Shown: positions 19,474 through 28,836, counted from the first letter of the stretch. The stretch: 64,000 nt of DNA from Anaerolineales bacterium (GCA_021463845.1 JAJTXV010000001.1:728249-792248), one strand, 5' to 3'. Numbers and translations are program-made. Notes: generated by a model from the letters alone, not told the origin.

Positions 19474-21189
19474 ATGCATACCAAACCCTGGCTCGAACAC
19501 TACGACCCGCCCGTTCCGCACACGCTCGACTTCCCCGCCCTCACTGTGGTGGACATTTTGCAGCGAGCCGTGCGCGAGTATCCCAATAAGCCCTGCACCA
19601 TCTTCCAGGGCGCAACGCTGACCTACAAAGAAGTCGATGAGTTGAGCGACCGGCTGGCGGCGGGCCTGGCCGCCCTCGGCGTGCGCAAGGGCCAGCGCGT
19701 CGGCTTGTTCATCCCTAACACGCCGCAATTCGTCATCGCCTACTTCGCCATCCTGAAACTGGGCGCGGTCGTCGTCGCTACCGATCCGCTGTATACCCCG
19801 CGCGAGCTCGAATACCAGGTCAACGACGCTGGCGTGGAGCTGATGGTCGTGATGACCAACAATTATGAGAAGGTCAAAGAAGTCCAGCCGCGCACCCGCA
19901 TCCGCCAGGTGATCGCCACCAACATCAAAGAATATCTGCCGCCAGTCAAAAAGCTGCTGTTTGGACTGCTGAAAGAAAAGAAGGCCGGCTTCCGCGTGCA
20001 GCTGCGCGACAACGATGTGTGGATGGGTGACCTCATCGCCGCCCACGCGCCCAGCCAGCGGCCGCAGGTGACCGTGGAGCCAGACGACACCGCCCTGCTC
20101 CAATACAGCGGCGGCACAACCGGCCGCTCCAAGGGCGTGGTGGCGGTGCACCGCGGCCTGGTGGCCAACACCGCCCAGATCGACGCCTGGAACCACGAGG
20201 GCCAGCAAGGCAACGAGATGGTGCTGCTGGCCATCCCGATGTACCATGCCTACGGCATGGTGGTGGGCATGCTCTACGGCATGTGGAAGGGCGGATCGCT
20301 GGTCATGATCCCTGACCCGCGCAATGTGGGCGATGTGCTTGCCAATATCCAAAAATACAAAGCCACCACCTTCCCCGGCGTGCCGGCCATGTACAACGCC
20401 ATCAACAATCACCCTGACGTGAAGGCTGGCAAGTACGACCTGAGCTCGATCCGCTTCTGCATCTCCGGTTCGGCCCCGCTGCTACGCGACACCAAGGAGC
20501 GCTTTGAAGCGCTCACCGGCGGCCACCTGCTGGAAGGCTACGGCCTCTCCGAGACTCCGGTGGCCACCCACTGCAACCCGCTCACCGGGCTCAATAAGAC
20601 CGGCTCGATCGGCATGCCGCTGCCCGGCGTGGACTGCCGCATCGTCAGCCTGCAGGACGCCGTGACCGTGCTGAAGCAGGGCGAGATCGGCGAGCTGGTC
20701 ATCAACGGCCCGCAGGTGATGCGCGGCTACCACAACCTGCCCACCGAGACGATGGACGTGCTCAAGGAGGGCTGGCTCTACACTGGGGACATTGCCAGCA
20801 TGGATGCCGACGGCTACTTTTACATCATTGACCGCAAGAAGGAACTGGTGAAGGTGGGCGGCTACCAAGTCTGGCCGCGCGAGGTCGAGGAGGTGCTGCA
20901 GCAGCACCCCGCCGTGCGCGAAGTGGGCGCGGCCGGCCTGCCGGATGCCGAGAGCGGCGAAGCCATCCACGCCTGGGTGGTGCTGCACGAAGGCCCCTTG
21001 CTGTACGGCGACCAAACCGTGACCCCTGACGAGCTGCGCGCCTGGTGCAAGCAGCACCTCGCACCTTACAAGGTTCCGCGGGGTTTTACCTTCATCGACA
21101 AACTGCCCCGCACCAACGTCGGCAAGCTGCTGCGCCGCGAGTTGGTGCGTATGCATAGCATGCCTAAGCATCAGGAGCAAGCATCATGA
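19474..21189 (+). CDS. fadD: Long-chain acyl-CoA synthetase
   Basis: 571 aa, an AMP-forming ligase that activates fatty acids. Motifs: the P-loop-like YSGGTTGRSKGVV (about 210-222), the A5 segment GYGLSETPVATHCNP (about 352-366), and WLYTGDIASMDADGYFYIIDRKKE (about 430-453), with the catalytic lysine region RTNVGKLLRREL at the end. Substrate length is not readable. Its stop overlaps the next gene's ATG (ATGA), so it is coupled to a HAD phosphatase gene that is frameshifted here. Confidence 0.92.
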   Translation: MHTKPWLEHYDPPVPHTLDFPALTVVDILQRAVREYPNKPCTIFQGATLTYKEVDELSDRLAAGLAALGVRKGQRVGLFIPNTPQFVIAYFAILKLGAVVVATDPLYTPRELEYQVNDAGVELMVVMTNNYEKVKEVQPRTRIRQVIATNIKEYLPPVKKLLFGLLKEKKAGFRVQLRDNDVWMGDLIAAHAPSQRPQVTVEPDDTALLQYSGGTTGRSKGVVAVHRGLVANTAQIDAWNHEGQQGNEMVLLAIPMYHAYGMVVGMLYGMWKGGSLVMIPDPRNVGDVLANIQKYKATTFPGVPAMYNAINNHPDVKAGKYDLSSIRFCISGSAPLLRDTKERFEALTGGHLLEGYGLSETPVATHCNPLTGLNKTGSIGMPLPGVDCRIVSLQDAVTVLKQGEIGELVINGPQVMRGYHNLPTETMDVLKEGWLYTGDIASMDADGYFYIIDRKKELVKVGGYQVWPREVEEVLQQHPAVREVGAAGLPDAESGEAIHAWVVLHEGPLLYGDQTVTPDELRAWCKQHLAPYKVPRGFTFIDKLPRTNVGKLLRRELVRMHSMPKHQEQAS

Positions 21190-21867
21190 GCAAACGAACG
21201 GTCGCCTTCTTCGATGTGGACGGCACGCTGACCACCGAGCGCGTGTGGCGCGGCGTGCTGGACTATTACAAAGCCAAGGGCAAGCGCACTTGGACCCTGT
21301 TCCAGTACTGGGTCTATCACATGCCCCTGTATCTGCTGCACTCTGTGGGCCTGCTCTCGCAGAGCGCCTTCCGCACGCCCTGGGCCGCCCACCTGATGTG
21401 GTTCTTGCGCGGCGACACGCCCGAGCAGGCCGAGCCGGTATGGGATTGGGTCACCACCGAATATATGCAAGGACTGTGGCGCGCCCAGGGGTTGGACAAG
21501 ATCATGGAGCACAAGGCCCAGGGCCACCTGGTGGTGCTCGTCTCGGCCGGGCCGCAGCCGCTGGTCGAGCGCATGGGCCCGCGAGCTCGGCGCTGACATG
21601 GCCGTCGGCACCAAGCCGGCCGTGCACAAGGGGCGCTACACCGGCGGAGTGGACGGCATGGTCTCGATCGATGAGAACAAAGCCTCCCTGGCCCGCGCCG
21701 CCCTGGCTGACCACAAGATCGATGTGGACTTTGCCGCCAGCTGGGCTTACGCCGATGGCAGCACGGATGTCGGCCTGCTGGAGATGGCCGGCCACCCGGT
21801 CGCCTTCTTCCCCGACGAGTTCCTCAAGCCCATCGCCCTCGAGCGCGGCTGGCCCGTAGTGGAGTAG
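21186..21867 (+). pseudogene. HAD-IB family phosphatase, interrupted by a +1 frameshift
   Basis: The first part (21186-21596) carries the HAD motif I FFDVDGTLT and motif II VVLVSAG. The second part (21598-21867, next frame) carries the rest (GTKPAVHKGRYTGGVDG, then DGSTDVGLLEMAGHPVAFFPD with the motif III/IV aspartate). Between them ATGGGCCCG (21573-21581) has one base too many: deleting one G or C gives M-A-R-E-L-G-A-D-M-A, the expected family sequence. Total length is 227 codons plus one base. Either a real recent mutation or an assembly error in a GGGCCC run. The fadD-phosphatase coupling suggests a lipid-related phosphatase. Confidence 0.85.
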
Positions 21868-21871
21868 AAAT

Positions 21872-21900
21872 CGTGCATCCCGAGCGCAGCGAGGGATCCT
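21872..21900. repeat. C-type hairpin repeat (solo)
   Basis: GTGCATCCCGAGCGCAGCGA then GGGATCCT: arms ATCCC/GGGAT around the conserved GAGCGCAGCGA loop. Confidence 0.85.
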
Positions 21901-21945
21901 CGCTGGCATAGGCTCCAAATTCAAGGTTTAGCCTACCGGCTGTTT

Positions 21946-22051
21946 GTCATTCCGAGCGTAGCGAGGAATCCTTTAGGGCACATAAGCTGAGGCCAATATT
22001 CCTATGACCTAAAGGATTCCTCCTCGCCGCTGCGCGGCTCGTTCGGAATGA
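21946..22051. repeat. Paired B-type hairpin repeats in inverted orientation
   Basis: Same structure as 8869-8969: a forward copy (21946-21978), a 28-bp spacer, then a reverse copy (22007-22051) with the enlarged CCTCGCCGCTGCGCGGCTCG loop. The spacer sequence differs from the other pair; the repeats themselves are almost identical. Confidence 0.85.
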
Positions 22052-22066
22052 CACCGAATTCTGTGT

Positions 22067-22228
22067 GTCATTCCGAGCAGGTACTAAAGCCACCACCAGA
22101 TCGCCGAAGCCCGACCAGCGAGGAATCCGTATTCGCATATCTTCCAAATTCACTTTGCGCGCAGTTCAAACAGACAAGACGGCTACAAACAAGCGTCAAA
22201 CGGATTCCTCACTTCGTTCGGAATGACA
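22067..22228. repeat. Diverged B-type repeats
   Basis: A forward copy (22067-22128) has its loop replaced by about 38 bp of unrelated sequence between CATTCCGAGC and AGCGAGGAATCC. A reverse copy lies at 22199-22228 (GGATTCCTCACTTCGTTCGG then AATGAC). Confidence 0.75.
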
Positions 22229-22240
22229 ATATGCGTATTA

Positions 22241-22354
22241 CTTGTCATTGCGAGGATTGCGCTGCGCAGCAGCGCTGACGAAGCAATCCCCAAGCTGAAT
22301 TACAAATCAAGTTGTAGGGATTGCTTCGTTCGCTCCACTCGCTCGCAATGACGG
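22241..22354. repeat. Paired A-type hairpin repeats in inverted orientation
   Basis: A forward copy with an inner GCGCTGCGCAGCAGCGC hairpin (22241-22290) faces a reverse copy (22316-22354) across about 25 bp. With the preceding repeats it accounts for the 550-bp gap between the phosphatase remnant and the suf operon terminator. Confidence 0.8.
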
Positions 22355-22364
22355 ATAACTCGAA

Positions 22365-22396
22365 ATAAAAAAGCGGGCTGCTACGCAGCCCGCTTT
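22365..22396 (-). terminator. Terminator of the suf operon
   Basis: Perfect 11-bp stem (22371-22381 with 22385-22395) with a 3-base loop and, on the minus strand, a run of six Ts. Confidence 0.9.
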
Positions 22397-22417
22397 GCTT
22401 TAGGTTCAAACTCTCTC

Positions 22418-22777
22418 CTACAGCGGCAGCCCCACTTCAACCATACCCTCACTCACACGTGTGGGATACGCCGGAATGTCCACCACCGCCGGCAGCGCCG
22501 TGGCCCGCCCGCTGCGCACGTCAAAACGTGCGCCGTGGCGCGGGCACACCACCTCGTACTCTTCGATCTCGCCCTCCCCCAGCGGCCCATTGTCGTGCGA
22601 GCACAGGTCGGCGATGGCGAAATACTCCCCGGCGATGTTGAACACCACCAGGTTGTACTCATCCACCGTCACGAAGAGGCGCTTGCCGTTCGGCAGCTCC
22701 TCTTCGCTGGCCACAGCCACAAAATCAACTTCCTTGGGGCCAAGTGAGGTGAATACGAAGGTTCCTACGTCAGGCAT
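22418..22777 (-). CDS. Rieske [2Fe-2S] ferredoxin-like protein
   Basis: 119 aa from the ATG at 22777. The two Rieske ligand pairs are CSHDNGPLGEG (C-x-H) and CPRHGARFD (C-x-x-H), 18 residues apart, in a small stand-alone domain like the ferredoxin components of ring-hydroxylating dioxygenases. It is the last gene of the suf operon, 5 bases after sufU, without an obvious ribosome site, so probably translated by coupling. Such proteins are commonly found at the end of suf operons in Gram-positive-like bacteria; a role as electron donor or cluster carrier in assembly is an inference. Confidence 0.9.
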   Translation of the reverse strand: MPDVGTFVFTSLGPKEVDFVAVASEEELPNGKRLFVTVDEYNLVVFNIAGEYFAIADLCSHDNGPLGEGEIEEYEVVCPRHGARFDVRSGRATALPAVVDIPAYPTRVSEGMVEVGLPL

Positions 22778-22782
22778 GGGGG

Positions 22783-23187
22783 CTAGGACTCGGCCAACTC
22801 GTCGAGCGACATGACCTCGTCGAGGCCATACACGCCGCCCTTGAGCACCTTGAGCGAGAGCAGCGCGCACTTCAGGCGCACCGGCCCCAGCTCAATACCC
22901 AACAGGTCCAGAATGTCCTGCTTGGCCAGGGCGCGCACTTCGGCCACCGGCATGCCGGTGATCTTTTCCATCAGCAAGTCGGCTGAGGCCTGCGAGATCG
23001 AGCAGCCTTCGCCAGTGAACTTGGCTTCGGTGACGATGTCTTTGTCGTCCACGCGCAGGTCAATCCGAATATGGTCGCCGCATACCGGATTGTCGTCCTC
23101 GTATGAATGCGTATGCGGGTCCAGCGTGCCGCTGAAGCGCGGGTTCTGGTAACGGTCAATGATCAGTTCACGATAGAGATCGTCCAT
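22783..23187 (-). CDS. sufU: SufU zinc-dependent sulfur-transfer protein
   Basis: 134 aa. Three conserved cysteines are in NPVCGD (about residue 36), GEGCSISQASAD (about 61) and LKCALLSL (about 106), with the Asp of the zinc site in CGD. In SufU these bind zinc and accept the persulfide from SufS by ligand swapping. The gene begins one base after the sufS stop codon, so the two are coupled, which fits their physical partnership. Confidence 0.95.
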   Translation of the reverse strand: MDDLYRELIIDRYQNPRFSGTLDPHTHSYEDDNPVCGDHIRIDLRVDDKDIVTEAKFTGEGCSISQASADLLMEKITGMPVAEVRALAKQDILDLLGIELGPVRLKCALLSLKVLKGGVYGLDEVMSLDELAES

Positions 23188-23188
23188 C

Positions 23189-24427
23189 TTATTTGAAGAT
23201 CTCCTTTACTTGATATAGGGCTTCCACCAGGGTATCGATCTCTTCCTTGGTGTTGTAGAGGTAAAAGCTGGCCCGCGTCGTGGCCGGCACGCTGAACTTC
23301 TCGTGCACCGGCATGGCGCAGTGGTGCCCGGCCCGCGTCGCCACGCCGTGGCGGTTCAAGATCTCCGCCACGTCGTGCGGGTGGGCGCCTTTCAGCGTGA
23401 AGGACGCGTTGGAGCTCTTGTGCTCGATGCCCGGGCCGAAGATCCACACGCCCGGCACTTCCTCGAGCCGCTCGAGAGCATACGCAGTCAGTTCGCGGTC
23501 ATGGGCGGCGATCGCTTCCATGCCGATCTCGTTCAAATAGTCCACCGCCGCGCCCAGGCCGATCACCTCGGCGATCGCCGGAGTGCCCGCCTCGAACTTG
23601 TGCGGCACGCCAGCCGTGCTGAACTCGCGCAGCTTGACGCGCTTGATCATGTCGCCGCCGCCCATGAAGGGCGGCATCGCCTCCAGCAAGGCTTCCTTGC
23701 CATACAGCACGCCCAGGCCCGTGGGGCCGAGCATCTTGTGGCTCGAGAACACCAGGAAGTCGATGTCGAGGGCACGTACATCCGTGGGCAGGTGCGGCAC
23801 CGACTGGGCGCCGTCCACCATGGCCAGCGCGCCGGCCGCGTGGGCCGCCTTGACGATCTCAGCGATCGGCGTAATCGTGCCGAGCACGTTGCTCATGGCG
23901 GTGAAGCTCACCAGCTTGGGCTTCAGCTCCATCAGGCCGGGCAGCGCGCTCATGTCCAGCACGCCTTCTTCGGTCACGGGAATGAATTCCAAACGGATGC
24001 CGCGCTCAGCCGCCAGCATCTGCCAGGGCACCAGGTTGGCGTGATGCTCCATCTCGGTCAGCACCACCACGTCGCCGGCCTGCAGGTTGGCGCGGCCCCA
24101 GGTGAACGCCACCAGGTTGACCGCCTCGGTGGCATTGCGGGTGAACACGATCTCCTTGGCCTTGGCCGCATTGATGAACTTGGCTACCTTGCCACGCGCC
24201 CCTTCGTAATCCTCAGTGGCCTGCTCGGCCAGCTTGTGCACGCCGCGGTGAATATTGGCGTTCTCAGCGCGGTAGTACTGGTTCATGCGCTCGATCACCT
24301 GCACCGGCTTCTGGCTGGTGGCGCCTGAATCCAAGTACACCAGCTTGACGCCCGGCTTGACCTCCACATCCAGCACCGGGAAATCGGCACGGATGCGCTT
24401 GATGTCCATCGTATGCGTCTCGGCCAT
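23189..24427 (-). CDS. sufS: Cysteine desulfurase SufS
   Basis: 412 aa from the ATG at 24427 (an ATG at 24409 is a possible alternative). It removes sulfur from cysteine for Fe-S cluster assembly. The PLP lysine is in VFSSHKMLGPTGLGVLYG (about residue 225), preceded by VDGAQSVPHLP; the reactive cysteine is in TRAGHHCAMPVH (about 366). The N-terminus IRADFPVLDVEVKPGVKLVYLDSGATSQKP is typical of group II desulfurases. It lies between the unknown 119-aa gene and sufU. Confidence 0.96.
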   Translation of the reverse strand: MAETHTMDIKRIRADFPVLDVEVKPGVKLVYLDSGATSQKPVQVIERMNQYYRAENANIHRGVHKLAEQATEDYEGARGKVAKFINAAKAKEIVFTRNATEAVNLVAFTWGRANLQAGDVVVLTEMEHHANLVPWQMLAAERGIRLEFIPVTEEGVLDMSALPGLMELKPKLVSFTAMSNVLGTITPIAEIVKAAHAAGALAMVDGAQSVPHLPTDVRALDIDFLVFSSHKMLGPTGLGVLYGKEALLEAMPPFMGGGDMIKRVKLREFSTAGVPHKFEAGTPAIAEVIGLGAAVDYLNEIGMEAIAAHDRELTAYALERLEEVPGVWIFGPGIEHKSSNASFTLKGAHPHDVAEILNRHGVATRAGHHCAMPVHEKFSVPATTRASFYLYNTKEEIDTLVEALYQVKEIFK

Positions 24428-24432
24428 ATACC

Positions 24433-24792
24433 CTACTTGCTCCTGGCCTTCGCTTTGGCCTTGGTTTTGGTCTTGGCCTTGGCTTTGGCGCGTGTAGCCG
24501 GGGCGGCTGCCCGCGGCTTGCTGCGGGTACGCTTGCGCGCCATGCGGATCTGCTGCGAGTTGGGCGGGCACCACAGCACGTGGTCCGGCACCATCCAGCC
24601 GTCGGTCAGGTACACCGGCTCGGCAAACTGCACCGCCACGATCTTGGGGTCCACCTGCACCACCACGCCCTCCAGCCAGCCGCGTACGCGGTTGCCCTTG
24701 GGGTCTTCGTGGTCGCAGTACACCTCCACGCGGTCGCCTACTTTATACAGATCATCCCGGTCAGGGGCGGTAGTGAAACGAAGTTCTGCCAT
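24433..24792 (-). CDS. Unknown protein with Lys/Ala-rich C-terminal tail in the suf operon
   Basis: 119 aa with a good ribosome site (GGAGGTTG before ATG). Residues 1-78 look like a small beta-barrel domain (YKVGDRVEVYCDHEDPKGNR, GWLEGVVVQVDPKIVAVQF), SH3- or Tudor-like in pattern. From about residue 82 the chain becomes a strongly basic low-complexity tail made of KAK/KTK repeats, resembling histone H1-like or nucleic-acid-binding tails. It is embedded between sufD and sufS, 5 bases before sufS. I do not recognise a family; DNA or RNA binding is a guess from the tail. Confidence 0.75.
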   Translation of the reverse strand: MAELRFTTAPDRDDLYKVGDRVEVYCDHEDPKGNRVRGWLEGVVVQVDPKIVAVQFAEPVYLTDGWMVPDHVLWCPPNSQQIRMARKRTRSKPRAAAPATRAKAKAKTKTKAKAKARSK

Positions 24793-24815
24793 TCAACCTC
24801 CAAAAATCAGTGCGG

Positions 24816-24914
24816 AGTGAACAGTGAGTAGTAATCAGGAACCCAGAGATTCAAGATGCAAATCTCCAATCTCTGCTCTCCCGATCACTGCTCACTACTC
24901 ACGTTCACTATCAC
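24816..24914. repeat. Palindromic spacer repeat between sufD and the unknown gene
   Basis: Arms AGTGAACAGTGAGTAGTAAT and TCACTGCTCACTACTCAC flank a centre with AATCTCCAATCTCTG. Relatives occur at 27981-28076 and 31356-31434. Confidence 0.65.
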
Positions 24915-24938
24915 AAGGTCCAATTTACTATCTTACAA

Positions 24939-26501
24939 CTACTTCATCTTCTGAACAATGGCCTGCTGGAAGCGCTGGCGCACGCCCTCAAAGGGAATTC
25001 GCTCCATGATCGGGTCGAAGAAGCCCTTCACGATCAGGCGGCGCGCCTCAACCGGCGGAATGCCACGGCTCAACAGGTAAAAGTACTCGTCAGGGTCGAT
25101 CTTGCCCACGGTGGCGCCGTGCGTGCAGCGCACATCATCGGCCTGGATCTCCAAGCCGGGGATGCTGTCCGCCCGGGCCTGCTTGCTCAGCACCAGGTTG
25201 CGGTTGGCTTGGTAGCCGTCCGTGCGCTGGGCGCCGGGGGCCACATAGATCATCCCCTGCCACACCGAGCGGCTTTGCTCCTCCAGCGCGCCCTTGAACA
25301 GCAGGTCGCTGCTGGTGTGCGGCGCCAGGTGGTTCTGCTGGGTGTCGTGGTCCAGGTGCTGGTTGCCGTCAGTGAAATAGAAGCCTGACATGCGCCCTAC
25401 ACTGCCCTCACCCTCCAGGTTGATCTCGGAGAAGTTCTTGGTCAGGTGGCTGCCCAGAGCGCCAAAGATCCAATCCAGGTTGCCGTCTTTCTTTACACGG
25501 GCGCGCTCATGCGTAAAGTTCCACATGTGCTCGCCCCACGATTGCAATTCTACGAAGCGCAGGTTGGCCCGCGAGCCCACATGCAGCTCGACGATGCCGG
25601 CGTGCATGCTCTGCTCGCCAATAGTGGGCGAAGCCGACTCGTGCACATAGGTCACCGATGCACCGTCCTCCACCCACACCAACACGTGCGAGAAGTACGC
25701 CAGGCCGGCGCCCGGCCCCCACAACAGTGAGTGCAGCGGTTCGTCCACCTGCACGCCCTTGGGCACATACAGCAGCACGCCGCGCCCGGCCAGCGCACCC
25801 GCCATGGCGGCGAACTTGCCTTCGTCCGGCTTGACCACTTTGCCCAGCACCTTCTTGAGCAGCTCAGGGTGCTTGGCGGCCGCCGTGGCAAAGTCGGTGA
25901 ACACAACGCCCTGCTTGGCGATCGCCTTGCTCAGCTGCACGCTGGTCTTGCCCGGGCCAAACACGATCTGCCCGCCGTGCCCCTTGCCCACCAGCGGCTT
26001 GAGCAAACGGGCCGGGATGCTGGGCAGCTTGTCGCGCGCCGCCTTGGCCAGCCCGTCCACAATTTGCAGGCTGCCGCGCTTCAGCTGGCGGATGTCGGTG
26101 CGCCGCCAAGCCTCGTCATTGGTGCTCGGCAGCGGCAGCTTCTCGAACTGGTTCCAGGCGCTCTTGCGGTAGCTGTGCAGAAAGGCAGCTTCCTTCACAC
26201 CATTGGGGATCTGCTCCGCGTTGAACGGGAAGCCGCTCTTGGTCTGCACCGCCGCGGCCCCGCCGCGCGTGATCACCCGCGGGGTCTGGCCGGCGCCGAT
26301 CACTTCGGGCGCCGCCGAGCGCGTCACGACGCGCTTCTTGGCAACCGCCTTGCTCTTGGCTGCGCCCTTCTTTTTGGCGACAGCCTTCGGCTTGCTTTTG
26401 GCAACCGTCTTGGCCTTCTTTACAGCCACTTTCTTTGTCGCAACTTTCTTCTTACGTACCACGGCCTTTTTAGGGCGCGCGCTTGTCTTCTTTTTAGCCA
26501 T
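24939..26501 (-). CDS. sufD: SufD with histone H1-like N-terminal extension
   Basis: 520 aa from the ATG at 26501 (AAAGAG before it; a GTG at 26519 would add six residues). The conserved SufBD beta-helix spans about residues 220-500, with YVPKGVQVDEPLHSL, LHVGSRANLRFVELQ, RSVWQGMIYVAPGAQRTDGY and CTHGATVGKIDPDEYFYLLSRG. SufD works with SufB and SufC as the scaffold. Unusually, the first ~62 residues are nearly all Lys, Ala, Val and Arg (AKKK, VRKKKVATKKVAVKK, AVAKKKGAAKSK), like a histone H1 tail. A normal SufD lacks this. The tail is encoded in frame without a break, so it is likely real. Confidence 0.93.
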   Translation of the reverse strand: MAKKKTSARPKKAVVRKKKVATKKVAVKKAKTVAKSKPKAVAKKKGAAKSKAVAKKRVVTRSAAPEVIGAGQTPRVITRGGAAAVQTKSGFPFNAEQIPNGVKEAAFLHSYRKSAWNQFEKLPLPSTNDEAWRRTDIRQLKRGSLQIVDGLAKAARDKLPSIPARLLKPLVGKGHGGQIVFGPGKTSVQLSKAIAKQGVVFTDFATAAAKHPELLKKVLGKVVKPDEGKFAAMAGALAGRGVLLYVPKGVQVDEPLHSLLWGPGAGLAYFSHVLVWVEDGASVTYVHESASPTIGEQSMHAGIVELHVGSRANLRFVELQSWGEHMWNFTHERARVKKDGNLDWIFGALGSHLTKNFSEINLEGEGSVGRMSGFYFTDGNQHLDHDTQQNHLAPHTSSDLLFKGALEEQSRSVWQGMIYVAPGAQRTDGYQANRNLVLSKQARADSIPGLEIQADDVRCTHGATVGKIDPDEYFYLLSRGIPPVEARRLIVKGFFDPIMERIPFEGVRQRFQQAIVQKMK

Positions 26502-26533
26502 ATTCTCTTTGCTTCTCACTTAACCCGACCGGC

Positions 26534-27967
26534 CTAGCCGATCGAGCCTTCCATCTGCAACTGGATCAAGCGATTCATCTCGATCGCATATTCCATCGGC
26601 AGCTCTTTCACCAACGGCTCAATGAAGCCGGAGACCACCATCGTGGCGGCTTCCTCTTCGGTCATGCCGCGGCTCATCAGGTAGAACAGCTGCTCCTCGC
26701 CCACCTTGGATACCGAAGCCTCGTGGCCGATGGTGACGTCTTCGGCGTCGATCTCGATGTACGGGTAGGTGTCCGAGCGCGACTGGTCGTCCAGCAGCAG
26801 CGCATCACACACCACGTTGCTCTTGGAGCCCTCAGCGCCGGGGTGCACCTTCAACAGACCGCGGTACGAAGCACGCCCGCCACTCTTGCTGATCGACTTG
26901 GACGTGATCTTGCTGGTGGTGTTGGGCACAAAGTGGATCACCTTGCCGCCCGTGTCCTGGTGCTGGTGGCCGCTGGCGAACGCCATCGAGAGGATCTCGC
27001 CATGCGCACCCTCGCCCAGCAGGTAGCACGAGGGATACTTCATCGTCAGCTTGCTGCCCAGGTTGGCGTCCACCCACTCCATGGTGGCGTTCTCGTGCAC
27101 ATGCGCACGCTGGGTCACCAGGTTGTACATGTTGTTTGACCAGTTCTGAATGGTCGTATAGCGGAAGCGGGCGTTCTTCTTGACAATGATCTCGATCACA
27201 CCACTGTGGAACGAGTCGGTCGTGTACACCGGGGCCGTGCAGCCTTCCACATAGTGCGCCTCAGCGCCCTCGTCCACAATGATCAGAGTGCGCTCGAACT
27301 GGCCCTGGTCAGCCTGGTTGACGCGGAAGTAGGCCTGCAGCGGCATCTCGACCTTGACACCCTTGGGGATGTAGACGAACGAGCCACCCGACCACACCGC
27401 CGAGTTGAGCGCCGAGAACTTGTTGTCCTCGATCGGGATGATAGTGCCAAAATACTCGCGGAACATCTCAGGGTGGTCTTTCAAACCCTGCTCGATGCTC
27501 TTGAACAGCACGCCCTGGTCTGCCAGGTGCTGCTGGATGTTGTGATACACCATCTCTGATTCGTACTGGGCGCCCACGCCCGCAAGAAACTTCTGCTCGG
27601 CCTCAGGGATGCCTAGACGCTCAAAGGTCTTCTTGATGTTCTCGGGCACATCGTCCCAGCTCTTGCCTTCAGCTTCGGCCGGCTTGCTGTAGAAGTAGAT
27701 CTCGTCCAGGTTCAGCTTGTCCAGGTCACCGCCCCAGGTTGGCATCGGGCGCTGCGTAAAATGCTTGTACGCCTTCAGGCGGAAGTCAAGCATCCACTCC
27801 GGCTCTTCCTTCTTGGCGCTGATCTGGCGAACGATGTCTTCGTCCAGACCCTTGCGCGTGCGGAATACCGGCTGGACCTCATCTACAAAGCCATACTTAT
27901 AGTCATCGATACCGGCCAACAGCTCGGCATCGTCTTTGGGTTTTTCAATAATGTCTTTTAGTGCCAT
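26534..27967 (-). CDS. sufB: Fe-S assembly scaffold SufB
   Basis: 477 aa, the usual SufB length. SufB builds the nascent cluster in the SufBC2D complex. Typical blocks: [20 protein letters not shown] (about 205-224), [21 protein letters not shown] (about 245-265), [20 protein letters not shown], and [18 protein letters not shown]; the C-terminus has [17 protein letters not shown]. The start follows GAGGTAACC. A palindromic spacer repeat separates it from sufC upstream; sufD follows after 14 bases. Confidence 0.97.
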   Translation of the reverse strand: MALKDIIEKPKDDAELLAGIDDYKYGFVDEVQPVFRTRKGLDEDIVRQISAKKEEPEWMLDFRLKAYKHFTQRPMPTWGGDLDKLNLDEIYFYSKPAEAEGKSWDDVPENIKKTFERLGIPEAEQKFLAGVGAQYESEMVYHNIQQHLADQGVLFKSIEQGLKDHPEMFREYFGTIIPIEDNKFSALNSAVWSGGSFVYIPKGVKVEMPLQAYFRVNQADQGQFERTLIIVDEGAEAHYVEGCTAPVYTTDSFHSGVIEIIVKKNARFRYTTIQNWSNNMYNLVTQRAHVHENATMEWVDANLGSKLTMKYPSCYLLGEGAHGEILSMAFASGHQHQDTGGKVIHFVPNTTSKITSKSISKSGGRASYRGLLKVHPGAEGSKSNVVCDALLLDDQSRSDTYPYIEIDAEDVTIGHEASVSKVGEEQLFYLMSRGMTEEEAATMVVSGFIEPLVKELPMEYAIEMNRLIQLQMEGSIG

Positions 27968-27980
27968 GGTTACCTCATTT

Positions 27981-28076
27981 CAGTGAACAGTGAGTGGTGA
28001 ACCGTGAACAGGAGATTGGAGACTAGAGATTTGAATCTCCAATCTCTAATCACGAATTACTGCCCACTCGTCACTA
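27981..28076. repeat. Palindromic spacer repeat overlapping the 3' end of sufC
   Basis: CAGTGAACAGTGAGTGGTGA left arm, an AGAGATTTGAATCTCCAATC centre, and a right arm ending CACTCGTCACTAGTTGG. The right arm runs into sufC, so the last ~6 codons of sufC come from the repeat. Confidence 0.65.
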
Positions 28077-28836
28077 GTTGGTGTGCTTCACGCACCCAGT
28101 CGTAGCCCTGCGCTTCCAGCTTCAGGGCCAGCTCCGGGCCACCCGTTTCCACAATGCGCCCGTCAAACATCACATGCACCACATCCGGGTTGATGTAGTT
28201 CAGCAGGCGCTGGTAGTGCGTGATCACCAGGGCGCCGAAGTTCGGCCCGCGCAGCGCCTGCACGCCCTCGGCCACATTGCGCAATGCGTCAATATCCAGG
28301 CCGGAGTCGGTCTCGTCCAAAACGGCGAACTCAGGGTCGAGCGCGGCCATCTGCAGGATCTCGGCGCGCTTCTTCTCGCCGCCAGAGAAACCATCGTTGA
28401 GGTAACGGCCGGCGAAGCTGTGGTCCATCTTCAGCAGGTCCATCTTCTCTTTCATGAGGGTGCGGAACTCGGGGATGGGCATGCCCTTATCCTCGGGGTT
28501 CTTGGCCTTGCGGTGCGAGTTGAGCGCCGTGCGCAGGAAGTTGGCCACGCTCACGCCGGGGATCGCCACCGGGTACTGGAACGCCAGGAAAATGCCCAGA
28601 TGAGAGCGCTGGTCCGGCTCCAGCTCAAGGATGTTCTGCCCCTTGAACCACACTTCGCCGCCAGTCACTTCATAGTTCGGGTGGCCCATCAGGGTGTAAG
28701 CCAGTGTGCTCTTGCCGCTGCCGTTGGGGCCCATCAGGGCGTGCACCTTGCCCTGCTCGATCGTCAGGTTGAGGCCTTTAAGGATCTCATTGCCAGCTAC
28801 AGTGACGCGTAAATCGCGTATATCCAATTGAGACAT
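28057..28836 (-). CDS. sufC: Fe-S assembly ATPase SufC
   Basis: 259 aa ABC ATPase: Walker [19 protein letters not shown] (about 36-53), signature [17 protein letters not shown] (about 147-163), Walker [17 protein letters not shown], His in [12 protein letters not shown]. SufC drives the SufBC2D complex. First gene of the operon, with a strong promoter and shared element upstream. The ribosome site AGGAG is 10 bases from the ATG. The final residues (VTSGQ) lie in a repeat and are probably not functional. Confidence 0.97.
   Translation of the reverse strand: MSQLDIRDLRVTVAGNEILKGLNLTIEQGKVHALMGPNGSGKSTLAYTLMGHPNYEVTGGEVWFKGQNILELEPDQRSHLGIFLAFQYPVAIPGVSVANFLRTALNSHRKAKNPEDKGMPIPEFRTLMKEKMDLLKMDHSFAGRYLNDGFSGGEKKRAEILQMAALDPEFAVLDETDSGLDIDALRNVAEGVQALRGPNFGALVITHYQRLLNYINPDVVHVMFDGRIVETGGPELALKLEAQGYDWVREAHQLVTSGQ

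Noticed and set aside
18814..20412. 532-codon frame opposite miaA and fadD
   Set aside because: It spans two conserved genes on the other strand and has no ribosome site or family.
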